64,000 nt of DNA from Periconia sp. R9002 (GCA_023627715.1 JAMAHW010000071.1:1-64000), one strand, 5' to 3'. Positions 1 through 11,968 are shown, numbered from the stretch's first letter. The notes: generated by a model not told the origin, from the sequence alone. A program made the numbers and translations.

Positions 1-80
<80 letters not shown>
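1..80. repeat. (TAA)n microsatellite cut by the window edge
   Basis: The first 80 bases are an uninterrupted TAA trinucleotide run of about 26.7 units. It begins at the window boundary, so its true length is unknown. Confidence 0.97.
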
Positions 81-445
81 GTAGTTTTACTAAAAAAATA
101 GTAGTAACTATTACGCGTTAAAGAGAGGATTAGACTAATTAAAGATATTAATAATTCCTAGGAAAGTAAAATCCTCTTATAGACTAAGAAAGTGGCCTTA
201 GCTAGAGTAAGAAATTCTAGGTTAGTAGGCAAGTAGGTAAGTACAATGACAATTTATGTAAACCTACTTAATTCGCTTTTCTATTTCTCTTAAGAAACCT
301 TGCTAGTGTTGATGCTGTTTTTTATATACCAGATGTATACATATACCTTACTGATGCGGTCTGTTTAATGTGGAGATCAAGGCATATTTTGCTCTTACGT
401 TTGTAGACAACAAAGTTCTGGATAGCCCTGTCCCTCAATAAAAAT
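81..445. other. AT-rich intergenic DNA downstream of the CofD-like gene
   Basis: AT-rich sequence with several short near-repeats of GTAG and TTAGG type. No open frame is supported. Its composition resembles decayed repeat DNA more than the neighbouring genic DNA, but no element ends are visible. It should include the 3' UTR of the minus-strand gene ending at 446. Confidence 0.5.
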
Positions 446-2052
446 CTAGCCCTCGAGAGTGTTCCTCCTGTTTCTTTCTGCTCTCGGGTCTCCTCTCCCT
501 AGAATTGCCTCAAGCGCTTGCACCAGAGCCTTTTCGTCATACCTCACAAACCCACTACCTTCTTCCCTTCTCCCGTATATTCTGATTGTCTCAATCCAAA
601 TATCTCTTAGCTCTTCCTTGTATACTGGTGGTGTTCCAGGGCCAGTGAGGTGAATGACATGAGTCACATATGAGCAATAATCATATTTTGGGACTTCGCC
701 GACATACCCCCTGCTTTCAGCCCCTGCTTTTGCTATTGCCTCGATGAAATCTAGCGCGGAGAAGGGAGAATCCGAGGGACCAGTTTCGCGGTCATTGATG
801 GAATTGAGAATTAAAATCTTGTATCGAATGGTAGGGTTAGCCAGGGCTTGACCAACACCCTTTAAAATGAGTGATGGTATAAGGGAAGTGTAAAGTGACC
901 CTATGCTATATATAATAGCTTGTGCATCCTTGAGTGCATTGATCACTTTTGGATTTGCAGCCAACTTGATCTCTTGACCATAGGGATTGATGTACCATAA
1001 TCTTTGAATTCTTGCTGGTAGATCGTCTTCGTCGGCTTTAGAAAAGTTGATGTATTGCTTTCGTAAAGTGGGAAGGCTTCCTGGGAGAGTGGCATCTTCA
1101 ATGGCATCATGACGCTCTATGTCTTCGTGTACAGAGGATATAGCGCCATCTAGTGCAGTAGATATAGAGGGGTGAGAAATGGAGTTCTGGCCAGTAATCA
1201 CGGTACCATCAGCGAGGCCGGCAGATATATGGTGAGTAAAGTTGGTATTGATTGCCGGAAGCACCGATGTATGCTCTGGGACGGAACAAATGCTGGAGAG
1301 GAGGTATATTGCCGATTCAAAAGAGCCGGTGAATAGACGAGCTCTACACGAAAGAGGTCAATGTTTGGCACCCGAAAGTAGAACGGAATGAAAGAGTGGT
1401 AGAATTGACGTGCCGAATGCAAACTGCCCATCGAACGTCTACGTACCCAGTCAAAAAGAGATTACCGATGCTAGCACCCGAGAAATCAAAGGTTGAGCTA
1501 GGTCTGAGCCTCTTCAGAATCTCGAAATTCACCAGATTTAGAATTGCTCTAATGAGCTCTTTTCTTGCAGCGGAAATGTGGGTCCAGAGATCATGGTCCG
1601 CTTCTACAATCTGTAGCCACTCTCGTTTTGCCACTGTTTGGTCCTTCGGGAGCCTGTGGTTGAAAAAAACCTTGATAGCCCCCTTTTCGCTGTCTTGATG
1701 CTCAGGGTCATCCGGTATCAAGCGTACTAAACGGCCTACATCACCGAAAATCAATGGAAAATTCGGAAATGAATTGTCTGACACAGGAGAGACGTACTTC
1801 TAACATCGCCAATGCCTATTTTGTTGGTTAATAAAAGATGATGGGGAGTAGATATCTAAGGTTCGTACCTGGCCCTCCGAACACCCTGATCAATTCAGAA
1901 GAGCTGCCACCGTTGTCGCTAATGGGAATGACGTAGCTTAGAAGACACTTTTTGTTCTCTCTGACTTCCTGAAATACGTCGACGAGACTATTTGCAGCAC
2001 TTCCCCCAGAAAAAACCACAATGCCCCGTGGTTTCGCATTGCTCAGTGCCAT
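446..2052 (-). CDS. CofD/UPF0052-family protein (YvcK-like), four exons
   Basis: Exons (minus): 2052-1869, 1815-1798, 1735-1447, 1343-446; 462 aa. All phases close and introns have GT/AG ends. The N-terminus reads VVFSGGSAANSL, the Rossmann-type glycine motif of CofD-like proteins, followed by SDNGGSSSELIRVFGG and, across the micro-exon, GPGIGDVRSRLVRLIPD. Later blocks ASIGNLFLTG-ARLF and LPAINTNFTHHISAGLADG are also typical of the eukaryotic UPF0052 branch. In bacteria, CofD makes the F420 phospholactate linkage and YvcK binds UDP-sugars; the role of fungal members is not established, so no substrate is claimed. Exon 2 is only 18 nt and carries the conserved IGDVR, so skipping it would destroy the nucleotide-binding loop. 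The start is the first ATG before the glycine motif. I am confident of the family and structure, not of a biochemical role. Confidence 0.88.
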
Positions 2053-2689
2053 CCGTGATGTAAAACGCAGGTTGGGCAGTTGGGACGATGTGAGAAGTAC
2101 TCGATGGATGTGAGCACTAACGCTGTTAACAACTTGTCATCTGAAGCAAAGAGATGTGTCCGTACGTGTAGGTTTAACTAGGGGGAGATTGATCGGGGAT
2201 AAAGGAAGAGTGTATCGGATCGATAGTCTAGAAGGTTGCATCAATTCCAATTTTTGCCCAATTTGGTTATTCGGCCAGCTCCGCCATACTACATGTAAGC
2301 AACGTAAATGCGCAACATCAAACATAGATTATGCATGGATTCTATTGCCGCCAACGGCACAATGCACAATTTTCTATGAGCTTATCTTGGTGATATTGAA
2401 GCGCCTTCATGAATGACAATGAATTGAGGGATTTGATTTATACAGGGTGAGACCTCAGCTCAAAGGGACATAAAAGTACATATGCTGGACCGTCTGGGCT
2501 CCCCCGCACCTTGTTTTGTTGCGTGCCGGCATCTCCACACAGAGACAAATGATCAATGTAGATTCCAGCTTAGCTCTTTGGCATGTCATTCCTAGACGTT
2601 CCAAAAAACTGGGAGGCATTGAACCCCCCTCTCCCTCCCTGCCCCCTTCCCATTACGCGCTTTCCTACACAACACACGCGTCCCACAAA
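2053..2689. other. Intergenic: 5' side of the CofD-like gene, 3' side of the complex I subunit
   Basis: 637 bases without a supported gene. It must hold the promoter of the minus-strand gene starting at 2052 and the 3' UTR of the one ending at 2690. No repeat or RNA gene seen. Confidence 0.6.
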
Positions 2690-3029
2690 TTAAGATTCCA
2701 AAGCCGCCTCCTCACGCGCCTTCCTCCGCGCCCTTTTTTCGAGCAATGCGTCTCGTCGGTCGGCAAGCATCTTGTATTGTCGCTGCTCAACCCCCATAAG
2801 CCAGTAGCCGAAGCTGCCGCCAATGCCTGCGAACACGGGATACACCCAAAGGGATTCGCGGTTGAAGAGTGGTCTCATTTCGATGCCGAGTTGCCATAGC
2901 CGTACACCGACCCCTATATTGTTACGTTGTCGTCAGTCAAAGGTTTCACTTTTGCGGCGCCTCTCATGGTGTGGTTGTGGGGGTGGAAGATGTACCGAGC
3001 CCGCTCCATAAGAGCACTTTGTGGACCAT
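2690..3029 (-). CDS. Small mitochondrial complex I (NADH dehydrogenase)-type accessory subunit
   Basis: Two exons: 3029-2996 and 2913-2690, 85 aa. The 82-nt intron has donor GTACAT, branch CTGAC and acceptor ATATAG; the phase (1) matches only when the ATG at 3029 is used, giving MVHKVLLWSGLGVGVRLWQL as the N-terminus. The protein has a short hydrophobic segment with FAGIGGSFGYWL, then a charged helix rich in R, K and E to the end. This resembles small single-TM accessory subunits of fungal NADH:ubiquinone oxidoreductase; I recognise the type but am not certain of the orthologue name. It starts 354 bases from the divergent SHG1-like gene, suggesting a shared promoter region. Confidence 0.65.
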
Positions 3030-3383
3030 TGTGAGAATTCGTACAGGACACAGAAATTGAAGAATAGTACGGAAGTGGAAGTGTAGAGGCGCTTAAGAGA
3101 GTGACGTGTGGTGTTGTGCAATCGTGTTGGAAAGATGCGTGTTGGATGGGCGTCAACCTCGAAGCTTGTATCAATTGAGCTTGACTGCATGGGTCGTAGC
3201 TCGAGTCAATCACGTGATACAATAATGCATCACGTAAGCATCCCGAGGTCCGTGTCCTGTCATCCCCAGGGTACATTAGCGAGCGCGTACCTAGGTAACC
3301 GCGTCGCGATTCGTCCACGGGTTACTTCAACCACCCTCTTTACCCTCTCCTGCTCATCTCACTCCCCATCCCACGATCAAATC
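3030..3383. promoter_or_regulatory. Bidirectional promoter region (complex I subunit / SHG1-like)
   Basis: 354 bases between two divergent start codons. It contains one exact TACCTAGGTA palindrome (3288-3297) and a CACGTGAT E-box-like site near 3211. Bidirectional promoter use is inferred from geometry only. Confidence 0.5.
3288..3297. repeat. TACCTAGGTA palindrome, copy 1
   Basis: Exact 10-bp palindrome, 87 bases upstream of the SHG1-like start codon. Confidence 0.95.
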
Positions 3384-5531
3384 ATGGCCGAAACCGACAG
3401 GAAGAGATTACTCGACCATGAGGAATCTAGTGCCCCCTCACCGCGCAAAAGACCAAAACTTTCCGAGCTACCTCTTACACAGGCTCAAAAGTCGGCAATT
3501 GATAGTCTAGTGGACACTTTTCGCAGGAAAGGTGAATACGATGCTATCAAGAGCCTGGTTCGCACTCAGTATGAGTCAAGTGTGAGTTATGCACCCCGTC
3601 ACTAATACCACCCGGTTGCTCATCGTAATAAATAGGCTGCTAAATCCGCCCTGTTGTCATCATACGAAGAACTAGTCGCCCACGAAACAGACCGAAATCC
3701 TACCTTACTATCGAAACCCCCCAAACTAGCCGCAGCACTGGTTTTGGGCGCCGGGGAGCGCAGCGACATTTACGGTCCCGTTCGCTCTACCTTGACCGAA
3801 CTAATTGGTCAATTCGTCGACACTCAAGGGGTTTCGAAGATGAGAGAGTATCGAGCCAACGCTATTGGTGCGGATGCTGCTGCAGAGGAAGAACAGCGCG
3901 GGAGCAAGAGCGAGGAGGATTGGGCCCGCGAGGCAGACGCACGACGACAGGAGCGAGCGGCGAGACGAGAAAAGGAACTCGAGAAAGAGCGCGAATATGA
4001 GAGACAAGAAAAGGTGCGGAAGGATGAAGAGCGTCGCCGTGAAAAGGAGGAAAAGGAGGCTCGTGAAAAGGAAAGACGGGAACGTGAGGAGAAGAGGCTT
4101 AAGGAACGTGAAGAGCGTGAGCGAGAAGAGGAAGAGCGTCGTCGATTGAAGCGTGAGCGCTACGAGAAGGAGAGGTTGGAAGAGGAAAAGCGGAAGGAAG
4201 AGGAAGAAGCCGAGCGCCAGGCTCGTCTCAAGAGGATACGGGAAGAGGACCGCGAACGTGAAAAGCGACTTGCTCTGGAAGAACAGCTCGAGCGAGAGAA
4301 AAATCGTGAACACCGTCGTGCAAGTCGGGCGCACAGTACTCGATATCGCAGTAGAAGTGGAGACCGTCGTAGAGACCGTGATCGTGATAGAGTCGACAAA
4401 TCTAGGCGCGACAGCCGGACCAACTCGCCTGAACCAGCCAGCGATGTCAAGGATGACGATATCAAAGTTGATGATGATCTGGCTCTCCAGGCTCTTCTAC
4501 AAGAAAGCGAAGAGATGAAGAGATCTCGACGAAGACCTACCCTAGACCGATCAGGATCCTTAGAGCCGCCCTCGCGCAAAGCCCAACCTCCAAAAACGCT
4601 TGTGCCCCGTAACCCTGCAAGCACTACCCGGCTTGCTGATACCAGACATACCGACAAAGGAGATATCGACACACACATGGAGGATGCCTCGCCTCTTACA
4701 TCCATAGAGAGGGGTTCGAAATCAAGGTGGGACCAACCGCCTTCGTTGAAAAATACCGAAAAATATCGAGGCCAATCCCGTTCACGATCCCGCAGTCTTG
4801 CCCGTAGTGTGAGTCTTCGTAAACACAGCCGGAGTCGATCGAGAGGGACCCGCTTGGATAGAGATGACCGTCGCTCCCGTCGTGCCGAGGACAAGGGGTC
4901 TTACCGGACTCGAGATGGCCGAGAAGACAACTATTCTCGCCGTGAGCCGCGCCGCTCACGTAGTCGCTCTCGCGAAGTGCGTCGGAAGTCTCGTCTTAGC
5001 ACACGTAGTCCCTCTTCTGGCCGTCATCGTAAAGAGCGCCGTCGTAGTCGCTCACCTAACCGTTCTCGTTCTCGTTCTCGTTCCCGGTCCCGGTCCCGCA
5101 CTGACCGCCGTCGGCGTGACCATTCGCCACAAAGGCGCCGTGATCGTGATCGCAGATCCCGAAGCCGCGATCGAGATGGGATTGATAGATACATCCCTGG
5201 TGGCGGTGGCCGCAAACGTGCTGATAGTCGTGATCGAGGAAGAGGATCGCACCATAGGACCAGAGACTATGATCGATGGGATGGAGACAGGCATGGACGG
5301 ACACGGTTGCAGGATTCAGATCGCTATCTACCAAGCCGAGATTCAAAGGATGGCGAAGACGATAGGGAAAAAGATAGTAAAGATCGAGACCGGGACCGAG
5401 AAAGACATAAAGATAGAGAGAGGGAAAGAAGTCGAGATCGCGATCGCGATCGGAGGAGGCGAGATCGCTCAAGGAGCAAGAGCCGTAACGGTAGAAGGAG
5501 TCGAAGTCGGAGCCATAGTCGGCGACGATAG
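3384..5531 (+). CDS. SHG1: SHG1-type COMPASS subunit with a long Arg/Glu/Ser-rich tail
   Basis: Two exons: 3384-3581 and 3636-5531; the intron is GTGAGT...AATAG, phase 0; 697 aa. Residues ~28-115 form the COMPASS Shg1/BOD1-like domain: LTQAQKSAIDSLVDTFRRKG, then KSLVRTQYESS and the SSYEELVAHE block joined across the intron. COMPASS is the Set1 H3K4 methyltransferase complex; Shg1 is a small accessory subunit of it. From ~residue 150 there is a long charged helix-forming E/R/K stretch, then SR/RS dipeptide-rich sequence to the C-terminus (RSRSRSRSRS-type runs near 5070-5100, RDRDRDRRRR near 5430-5460). Yeast Shg1 is far shorter; the long tail resembles SR splicing proteins and suggests nuclear RNA-linked contacts, which is inference. 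The tail's low complexity creates many long spurious frames on both strands. Confidence 0.82.
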
Positions 5532-6081
5532 TCCACAATGAAGATTTCTCCTCGGAGTTGAGGAAAGGTAGCATGCTATGTCGGCGATTTCATGTACAGG
5601 TGTGACCCATTCTAACTACTTCATGAACCTCGGGACACGCCCTTGGTCGAGTACTGACCACTTATGTCTATTTTCTTGTGCTTTATAATGCATCTCTCTT
5701 GTTTTTGCGCGCTGCGGATCATCACTCGGGAACTCATAGACTGAGTGTTATGGGAAGAAGTGAATAAGTAGGACGAATGGTGCTCAGTCATTTTGTACCG
5801 AACAGGAGAAGAAGTTTGATTTTGTGGCTAGCCAACCGAAAAGTTACCTACTCCTGACAGATTTACAGACGCATCTATCGTACCCAAGCAACCTATGAAA
5901 TGAAAATTTTGTCCGCCTCAGCAAACCTGAGGAGGTCTCCACCGACCAGGACAGACAAAATCAAGCACAGCCAATTATGACCTAAAGAAAAAACTTTTGG
6001 CCGATAAGACAAGCAGAAAACAAAGAGCATCCCTGTCTAGTCATCATCTAGTCCACTAACGCCTTCATGTCCTTTTCATTT
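5532..6081. other. Convergent 3' region
   Basis: 550 bases between two genes that end towards each other (SHG1-like on plus, Cys-rich membrane protein on minus). Probably both 3' UTRs; no other feature seen. Confidence 0.6.
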
Positions 6082-7378
6082 CTAGTCCGTGGCCGGTTCG
6101 TCGGTAGGCGGAGGTGGTGGAAGTGTGGCGGTGGGTGGCCCGCCGGGAGGAGTGAAGAATCTACGGCGCGTTGCGCTCCTGCCCTGTGGAATGGACCTTG
6201 GGGATGGTGAAGGCATCTCTATGACGCTCGGATTTGGGAGGACATCGCTCGACTCGTAGAGGATAGAGGTGCCTAAAGAAGAGGTAGAGGCATCTTGCGT
6301 AGGAGTAGTCGTGTGAGGGGGTGGGGCCAAAGGCAAAGTCGTTGCGGGAGAAGTCGGTGAAGGCAGAATCTCGTTCTCGTGGTCGAGAGTGGCATAAGAG
6401 TGAGATGGTGTGGCTGGCGGCGATACTTCTCCAGATGCCATCACATTGTCCAAGTGGCTGGAATCATGAGCGGGGGTCAGTTCGTGGGCCAATTCCCTCT
6501 TGGGAATCCATGCCCCCCGGTTTTTGTAAGCTATCCATCCTACTAGGATGATACCGAAGACCAATCCCAGCACAAGGCCTACAATCCAATTGTTAGTCTT
6601 TTTCTCTTCGGGTCTCTTCATATCTTGGGTCGGAGGCGAAGCTGGCAAAGACGAGGAGCTGGTGCCCGGCACTGCAGTTGGTCCCGGTACGGCAGTCGGA
6701 GTTGGTAATCCTAGGGGTCCTGTGATGGTCAGCGAAGTTTCCGACCAAGGAAATTTCGAAGCGAGAGGCCAAGGAAAAGCAGAAGAGTTCATAGTGTAAG
6801 GGGTGATTATGGTGCCGCCTTGTGAATCGCATTGAAGGGCATAGATCCGTTGGATGGGATTCAATCGGCTCAGGCAGTTGCCCACGAAGGCATCATTGCT
6901 AATACATATATTAGTAATTGAGCTCGACTTCATCACATCTAGTGAGTGACCTTCGTAGGGGGAGAAATAGACCATTTTGTACAGCCATCGTCCGTCTTGC
7001 ATACGACCGTAGTGGTGCTGAATCCAACACAAGTTCTGACTGGAACGCAGTTTTTGTGGTCTTTGCAGCAAGCAAAAGCTCCGTCTTGGGCATCGAAGTA
7101 GTATTCGGCTTTGACGCTACAGTAGACTACGTGCAATGATTAGTTCGTGTGGAAGGCCCATTCTTGTCCTATATATACGCACATTGTTGGTGGCCAGGAT
7201 CGCAGGCAACACGGTAAGCAGGAGTCCAAGTTCCCAAAGGAACGGGATGGGCGACCGAGGGGGATTGGGTGATTGCAGTAGCTGCCGAAGCAGCAAGCCG
7301 GAGGATGGCAAGGAAGATGGCACAGGCAAGCAGGGCATGCCGATTTCCAGAGAGTGCAAGACCGAAGATTGGCAACAT
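6082..7378 (-). CDS. Putative secreted/single-pass membrane protein with Cys-rich ectodomain
   Basis: Three exons: 7378-7179, 7116-about 6973, about 6898-6082; ~386 aa. The first intron is clear (donor GTATAT, AACTAATC branch, acceptor TGTAG). The second junction is uncertain: phase fits a donor at 6972 (GTCTAT) with acceptor ATTAG, or a 44-nt alternative beginning at the GTACAA upstream. Order: N-terminal signal-type hydrophobic segment (LLACAIFLAILRLAASA), a Cys-rich ectodomain (FACCKDHKNCVPVRTC...VVC...), a Pro/Ser/Thr-rich stalk, one TM helix (WIVGLVLGLVFGIILVGWIAY), then a cytosolic Pro/Ser/Thr tail ending in poly-Pro. This layout matches fungal type-I cell-surface proteins such as wall-stress sensors or carbohydrate-binding proteins, but no named domain (e.g. 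WSC) is recognisable. Function unknown. Confidence 0.7.
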
Positions 7379-8151
7379 GACTAGGACTCAGGTTCGTGGT
7401 TAGCGTTTTCGAGATGTAACGGATGTGGTGGGAGGGACAGATCGGAGCGCAATGTTAGTTGTGGGCGCGCCTGCAAAAAAGAGTCAGAGATTGTGTGGTG
7501 GAGCGTGCACTTCTGTTGCGGTGGTGAATGAAAGACACGTGACCGTGTAGCAAATGCGTGTGTAGACTATGACGTGGTGAGGACAAACAATTGATACGCA
7601 AACAAACAAACCAGCAGAGCACTTGCCCGCCCAAGCCTTGACCAAGGTTCATGGTTGCATAGACGTAGTGTTTGTGTTTGAATACTTCGTTAGTGGAAAA
7701 ATACAAACGCAGAGCAGTACTTCGACACTGCTCGAGGTATCTCTCGGCGCACCTAGTAGATAAGGTAGTTATCTATGAGGAAATACATTTCCACTTCCAA
7801 AGCAGACGCTTTCGAATTGGGTATCACTTCTACGCCTGACCCGTACCGAAAATATCATCCTAGCTTTCAGAAACCTCGATCAGACCTAAGGTCTAATTAA
7901 TCGTGTAAATGTACTCAACAAATGAGAATAAACCGAACCATTGCACCAAATCTCATCCAAGTAATTCTAACGAGACACCGAATTCTTGATCTAGTTGCCA
8001 TAGCTATTCCTTTGAACGTCAGTGGTTGTCTTCCTCATAACAGCACCAACGCACGTATGCGATAACCGTCCAATTTCACGAGACTTTTGTTTGTAGCGTA
8101 TATCTTTTAAGGTTGTCGACAACGGTCGCGGATGTGTAGAGAATACGTGGC
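7379..8151. other. Intergenic stretch, no gene seen
   Basis: 773 bases upstream of the Cys-rich membrane protein and downstream of the adenosine deaminase. The open frame at 7455-7706 lacks any recognisable motif. Likely promoter plus 3' UTR. Confidence 0.6.
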
Positions 8152-10367
8152 TCACGGTGCCGTGCTATGCAGGCCATACTCGAATCTCGCTCTTCTCTCG
8201 TTGATCTCGTTGACAGCAACCTCCCGAACACCTTGTCCTGATTCTTGAACCTCGACACCATCGCCATTAACAAAAATCTTGAAGAGGTGGTCGTATTTTT
8301 CGACCACGTAAGCGCAGAAATTATTCCATGCTTCCATGAAATAAATTTTTCCCCGCCTTTTCTCTTCATCGCTAAGGCAGCTGTATTCTAAGCTCCACAG
8401 CGCAAGCTGTTTCCAGCTGTGAACGGATATCGTGGGTGAGCCAACCATGATCTGGTAAAATTCATGGGACATTGAATTACTACGAAGGCGATTAGCGTGA
8501 TTTATAGGGAACGTGAGTCGGCAATGTAACCATACCTGAACAGAGATGGGTTGTCGCTATTGACGGTGCATGGGATTCCGGCAGCAAGAAGTTCGGGGTA
8601 GGGGTGCTCTTTAATGTTTCTACACAAGTGGAGAAGCTCGTTGGAAATGGGACAAAGCTCGATACAGATACCAGGACTGTCTGAAGTTTTCTTGAACCTT
8701 TCGACGAGCTGAGGGTGCTTCAATAAAGAGAATCCATGACCTACGCGCTTCGAGTGCAGAGCTACTGCATCGTAAAGATTCGAGTTTTTTGGATCCGTGG
8801 AGCCGCCAGTGTCAAGTAATGTTTCGCCTGCATGGAAGAGGAAAGGGATATCCAGCCTTTTGATTTTACAGATTTTTTGGAACGCCACAAGCTCTTCGAA
8901 GTAATGGCCGATGTGGTTTGGTCGGTCTTCAGCGCCTACGAGGTCAAAGCCTAAAGGCCATTAGCATGCGGGCTGCTCGGCGCATACCCAGAAAAGGAAT
9001 ACATACCGCATATTAATTCGGGAAAGCGCGTCTTCAAATCTATGCAATCCATCATTTCCCTCTGCATCAGAGGCTTTGGTATAGACCTTGGGGTACAATA
9101 GATTATCTTGAGTCCAAAAGGAAACAGATGGAGTCTGCCTTCTTTGGCGAGTTCAGCCTTTTTTTTCTCCAAGCAATCGACAATGAGTTGCATTTGGCCA
9201 GCATTGTCGACCTGTTTTTCACCATTATCCGAAGGGATGGACTTGTCCAAAAGCATGGGTCGCAGCTCAGCATACATGACTTTTTCATCAATCATTCGAT
9301 TAATGGCTTCGTCAATATACCATTCGTACACCTTTCTGTAATTTACTAGACCCTTGAAGCATCGCGTAGCTTGGTTGAACCTTGCCCAAACACTATTTCC
9401 AACTACAGTCAGTGTATTGTTTCAAGCATAAGATGGCGAAAACAGAGACAACGTACCCATTCACTGTCTGATGTGGATCGTAAGCCTCCGCTTCACTAAG
9501 GACCATCTTCTGCAGCATCCAGTTTTCTGCAGGCTTGAGATCGATGGGTTCCAGTTCCAGATTCAATTGATCCTGATCGCCTTGTGATTGCACATACTTT
9601 CCAGGAAATTTCTTTTCAAAAGCTGCTGTGAATTCGTCCCATCTCATCCATACGCTGTCGTTGCATTCTGGTTTTTTCCATGAATCACTACGCGTCTTGA
9701 AATCTGGCGAGAAGATGTTGTTACTTTTGGTGTTGCTGGGCATTATCTTAAACATCATCTCTGTTAGATGTAAGTCAGACTCTTTCAACAGAGCCATGTT
9801 GCTCCAGACGAACATGTTTTCCATGGACCGAGCTTGCGCGAGAAGGCGTTCTGGATTCAGCTCGGCATTGAAGTGAAGATGCAGAAGTGCGCCTTTGGGG
9901 ACCTCCTTTGCGACATGCTTGAAGAGGATACTGTCTTTTTCGATTTTGGCTTTGTTGGTAAGGAACTGACCCCCCATATCACGTGTATCAGGAGATGGGA
10001 TTGCTTCCGACGCCACATTACCAAACACTACTCTCCGTTCGAACTCGCGGAGACCTTTGACGATGATGGCAGCTCTGATCTCTATGTCGGTCGCAGTGCG
10101 CGTTGCCTCGGCATCCCAGGAATGCTCGATTTCTATCTTGACTAAATCATCCCTTTCCCTTTTGAGTTGTTGCAGCTCATTGTCCTCGGCGCCTTGGCCG
10201 GGAGTCCCTTGTTGGGGGGATAGGGCATCGCTGAATAGCTGTTTGATGAGCTCTTTTTCATTACCAACATCATTAGGGGAAGCCATTGTGATTGGCGTTC
10301 TGGTGGAGGGAAGAGGACTACGCGATGCCCTTTTTCTCTTCTTATGGTTCTGGTCAGCCAAGAACAT
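8152..10367 (-). CDS. ADGF/CECR1-type adenosine deaminase-like protein
   Basis: Four exons: 10367-9457, 9392-9007, 8950-8536, 8479-8152; 679 aa. Introns are 50-65 nt and all phases close. Adenosine deaminase metal and catalytic motifs appear in order: LLHLHFNAEL (HxH zinc ligands), FLFHAGET (His plus catalytic Glu region), SKRVGHGFSL, and VNSDNPSLF where the last zinc-ligand Asp lies. The long N-terminal part and the KVYEWYIDEAI block fit the ADGF/CECR1 branch rather than the shorter classical ADA. These enzymes deaminate adenosine to inosine in purine salvage. There is no signal peptide, so a cytosolic location is inferred, unlike secreted animal ADGFs. The second Asp of the usual SDDP motif is Asn. 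A basic KKRKR stretch sits at the N-terminus; an alternative start is the ATG at 10286. Substrate is not proven by sequence. Confidence 0.85.
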
Positions 10368-11784
10368 GACTGGTTGAGGTGAGTCTTGGTCGGAAGAAGA
10401 GCGTCTGCCACGTACAGAACTGTGAGCTGTTAGTTGTACGGTTCGGATTGAGTTTGCGTGTCGCGTTGTGAGTGATGAGCAGGGTAGGACTCACAAAGTC
10501 GGTAGAAACCCCCCACACTTTGACAGCAAACCCTGTAAAGATTTCTGAGAATCACTGATGGTTTTTCCGTCGCCTTCGGAGCGCATGCCTGAAAAGTCTT
10601 CGTGGATGACTCTATTTGGGCCTGCTCATAGCAACCGAAGCGGGGTCAAGGAAGGGGATGAGGTTACACAAAGTCAACAATCAGAGTTACTTTGTCTGCC
10701 CGTGGGTAGATGGAATAGCTAAATAGTAGCCTACTACAGTGGCTATGTAACTATGGACTTGAAGGATTGCTAGTACTGGAGCTGGGGTGTAGGACGGCTC
10801 AGGCAGGAGTATTGGAAATCCTGGAGACTGCTCCAAGGAGGAGTTGACGGACGAGAAGTTTGGATAGACGCTGATGGTAAGATTGTCCTAGACGATGGCG
10901 GGGGGGCAGAAATTAGTGTCAAGGATCGGAGGCATGGTTGTTTGCGGTCAGAGAAAGTGCTGCGCCCCCTCGAAGATATAGAGGTAGCGCAAAAGGCTGA
11001 ATTACGAAGTCTGGTGCCTAGAGGGGTGAGAAAGGAAAGAGGAAGAAGGATCAAGACTACATTGAAAACATAAAACGTGATCAAGACGGAAACGGATACC
11101 TAGGAGACAGGGGCGAAGAAGGTGCACAAGAAGAGTGAAAAACAAAAGATTGAACCGATGTGATGTGTGAAGATGATAGCTACTTATGGAGGTATGATGT
11201 GGTCACACAGACAGAGGGGGAAAGTGACTTGACAAAAGCTTAAAGATGAGATAGATACATACATGTACATGGGGCACAGACGGTTGTAGCTTGCGCGTGG
11301 ACGGGTCTTCTGGTGTCGCCAATGGTGCAAGCTGGTTAAGAATAGTGCAAAAGTGTTTGTTTGTTTGTTTAGAGGGATAGATGTTGCTTGGTTGATGGCT
11401 TGGCACACCCGGGCAGCAGCACTTGAGCTGGTAGCTTGAGGTCCTGTACAGGCACACGACGTGAGGAGGGGACGGCAAGACCAAACAAAATGACGAAGAA
11501 CGAGAGCACGAGGATGCGACAAGCGTCCCAGCAGTGAGTCGATGAGGCAGTGTGGGTGTGCAAGTGTTTGAGTCAAAGAGGCGATGCGATGGAAGAGGAG
11601 AGAGAGAGGGAAGAGGAAGGCTGGATTGGATGCGAGCCGGTCACGGTGGATAGAGAGGGGTGGCTATGCTATGCTCTGCTGCCTCAACTCTCCATGCTAT
11701 CATTGCCACTAACTACCAGCCATGTAGAGTTTACCCTGTACCCAAGTAAGCCTCACTGGTACCGATTACAATACCCTACTTACA

Positions 11785-11794
11785 TACCTAGGTA
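11785..11794. repeat. TACCTAGGTA palindrome, copy 2
   Basis: Exact copy in the intergenic region, flanked by TACA and CTTC. Confidence 0.95.
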
Positions 11795-11968
11795 CTTCTT
11801 ATCGGTCATTGCTAACAAGGCTGAACTCTTCTTGAGTGTTCCACCAGAGAAGAGTGGAAGCTCTGACCGGTCGCTCCACCTCGCGTCCCTTTCTGGCCCC
11901 CACAGCCTTGTACCCCATCCCATCCCATCCCCACCAAGTTACCTACCTACTCTCTCCTCATCTGCTCC

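Noticed and set aside
1..445. A transposon remnant at the left edge.
   Set aside because: The composition is suggestive, but no terminal repeats, target duplication or transposase coding is visible.
2914..2957. An apparent 2-nt frameshift in the complex I-type subunit if the ATG near 2967 (MRGAAKVKPL) is used.
   Set aside because: An upstream ATG at 3029 with an 82-nt intron having good donor, branch and acceptor gives one clean frame, so no frameshift is needed.
4160..4894. A 244-aa Arg/Ser/Leu-rich frame opposite the SHG1-like gene.
   Set aside because: A composition shadow of the charged repeat tail.
10770..11576. Overlapping open frames upstream of the adenosine deaminase.
   Set aside because: No family motif, no consistent splice join to the deaminase, and mixed codon use.
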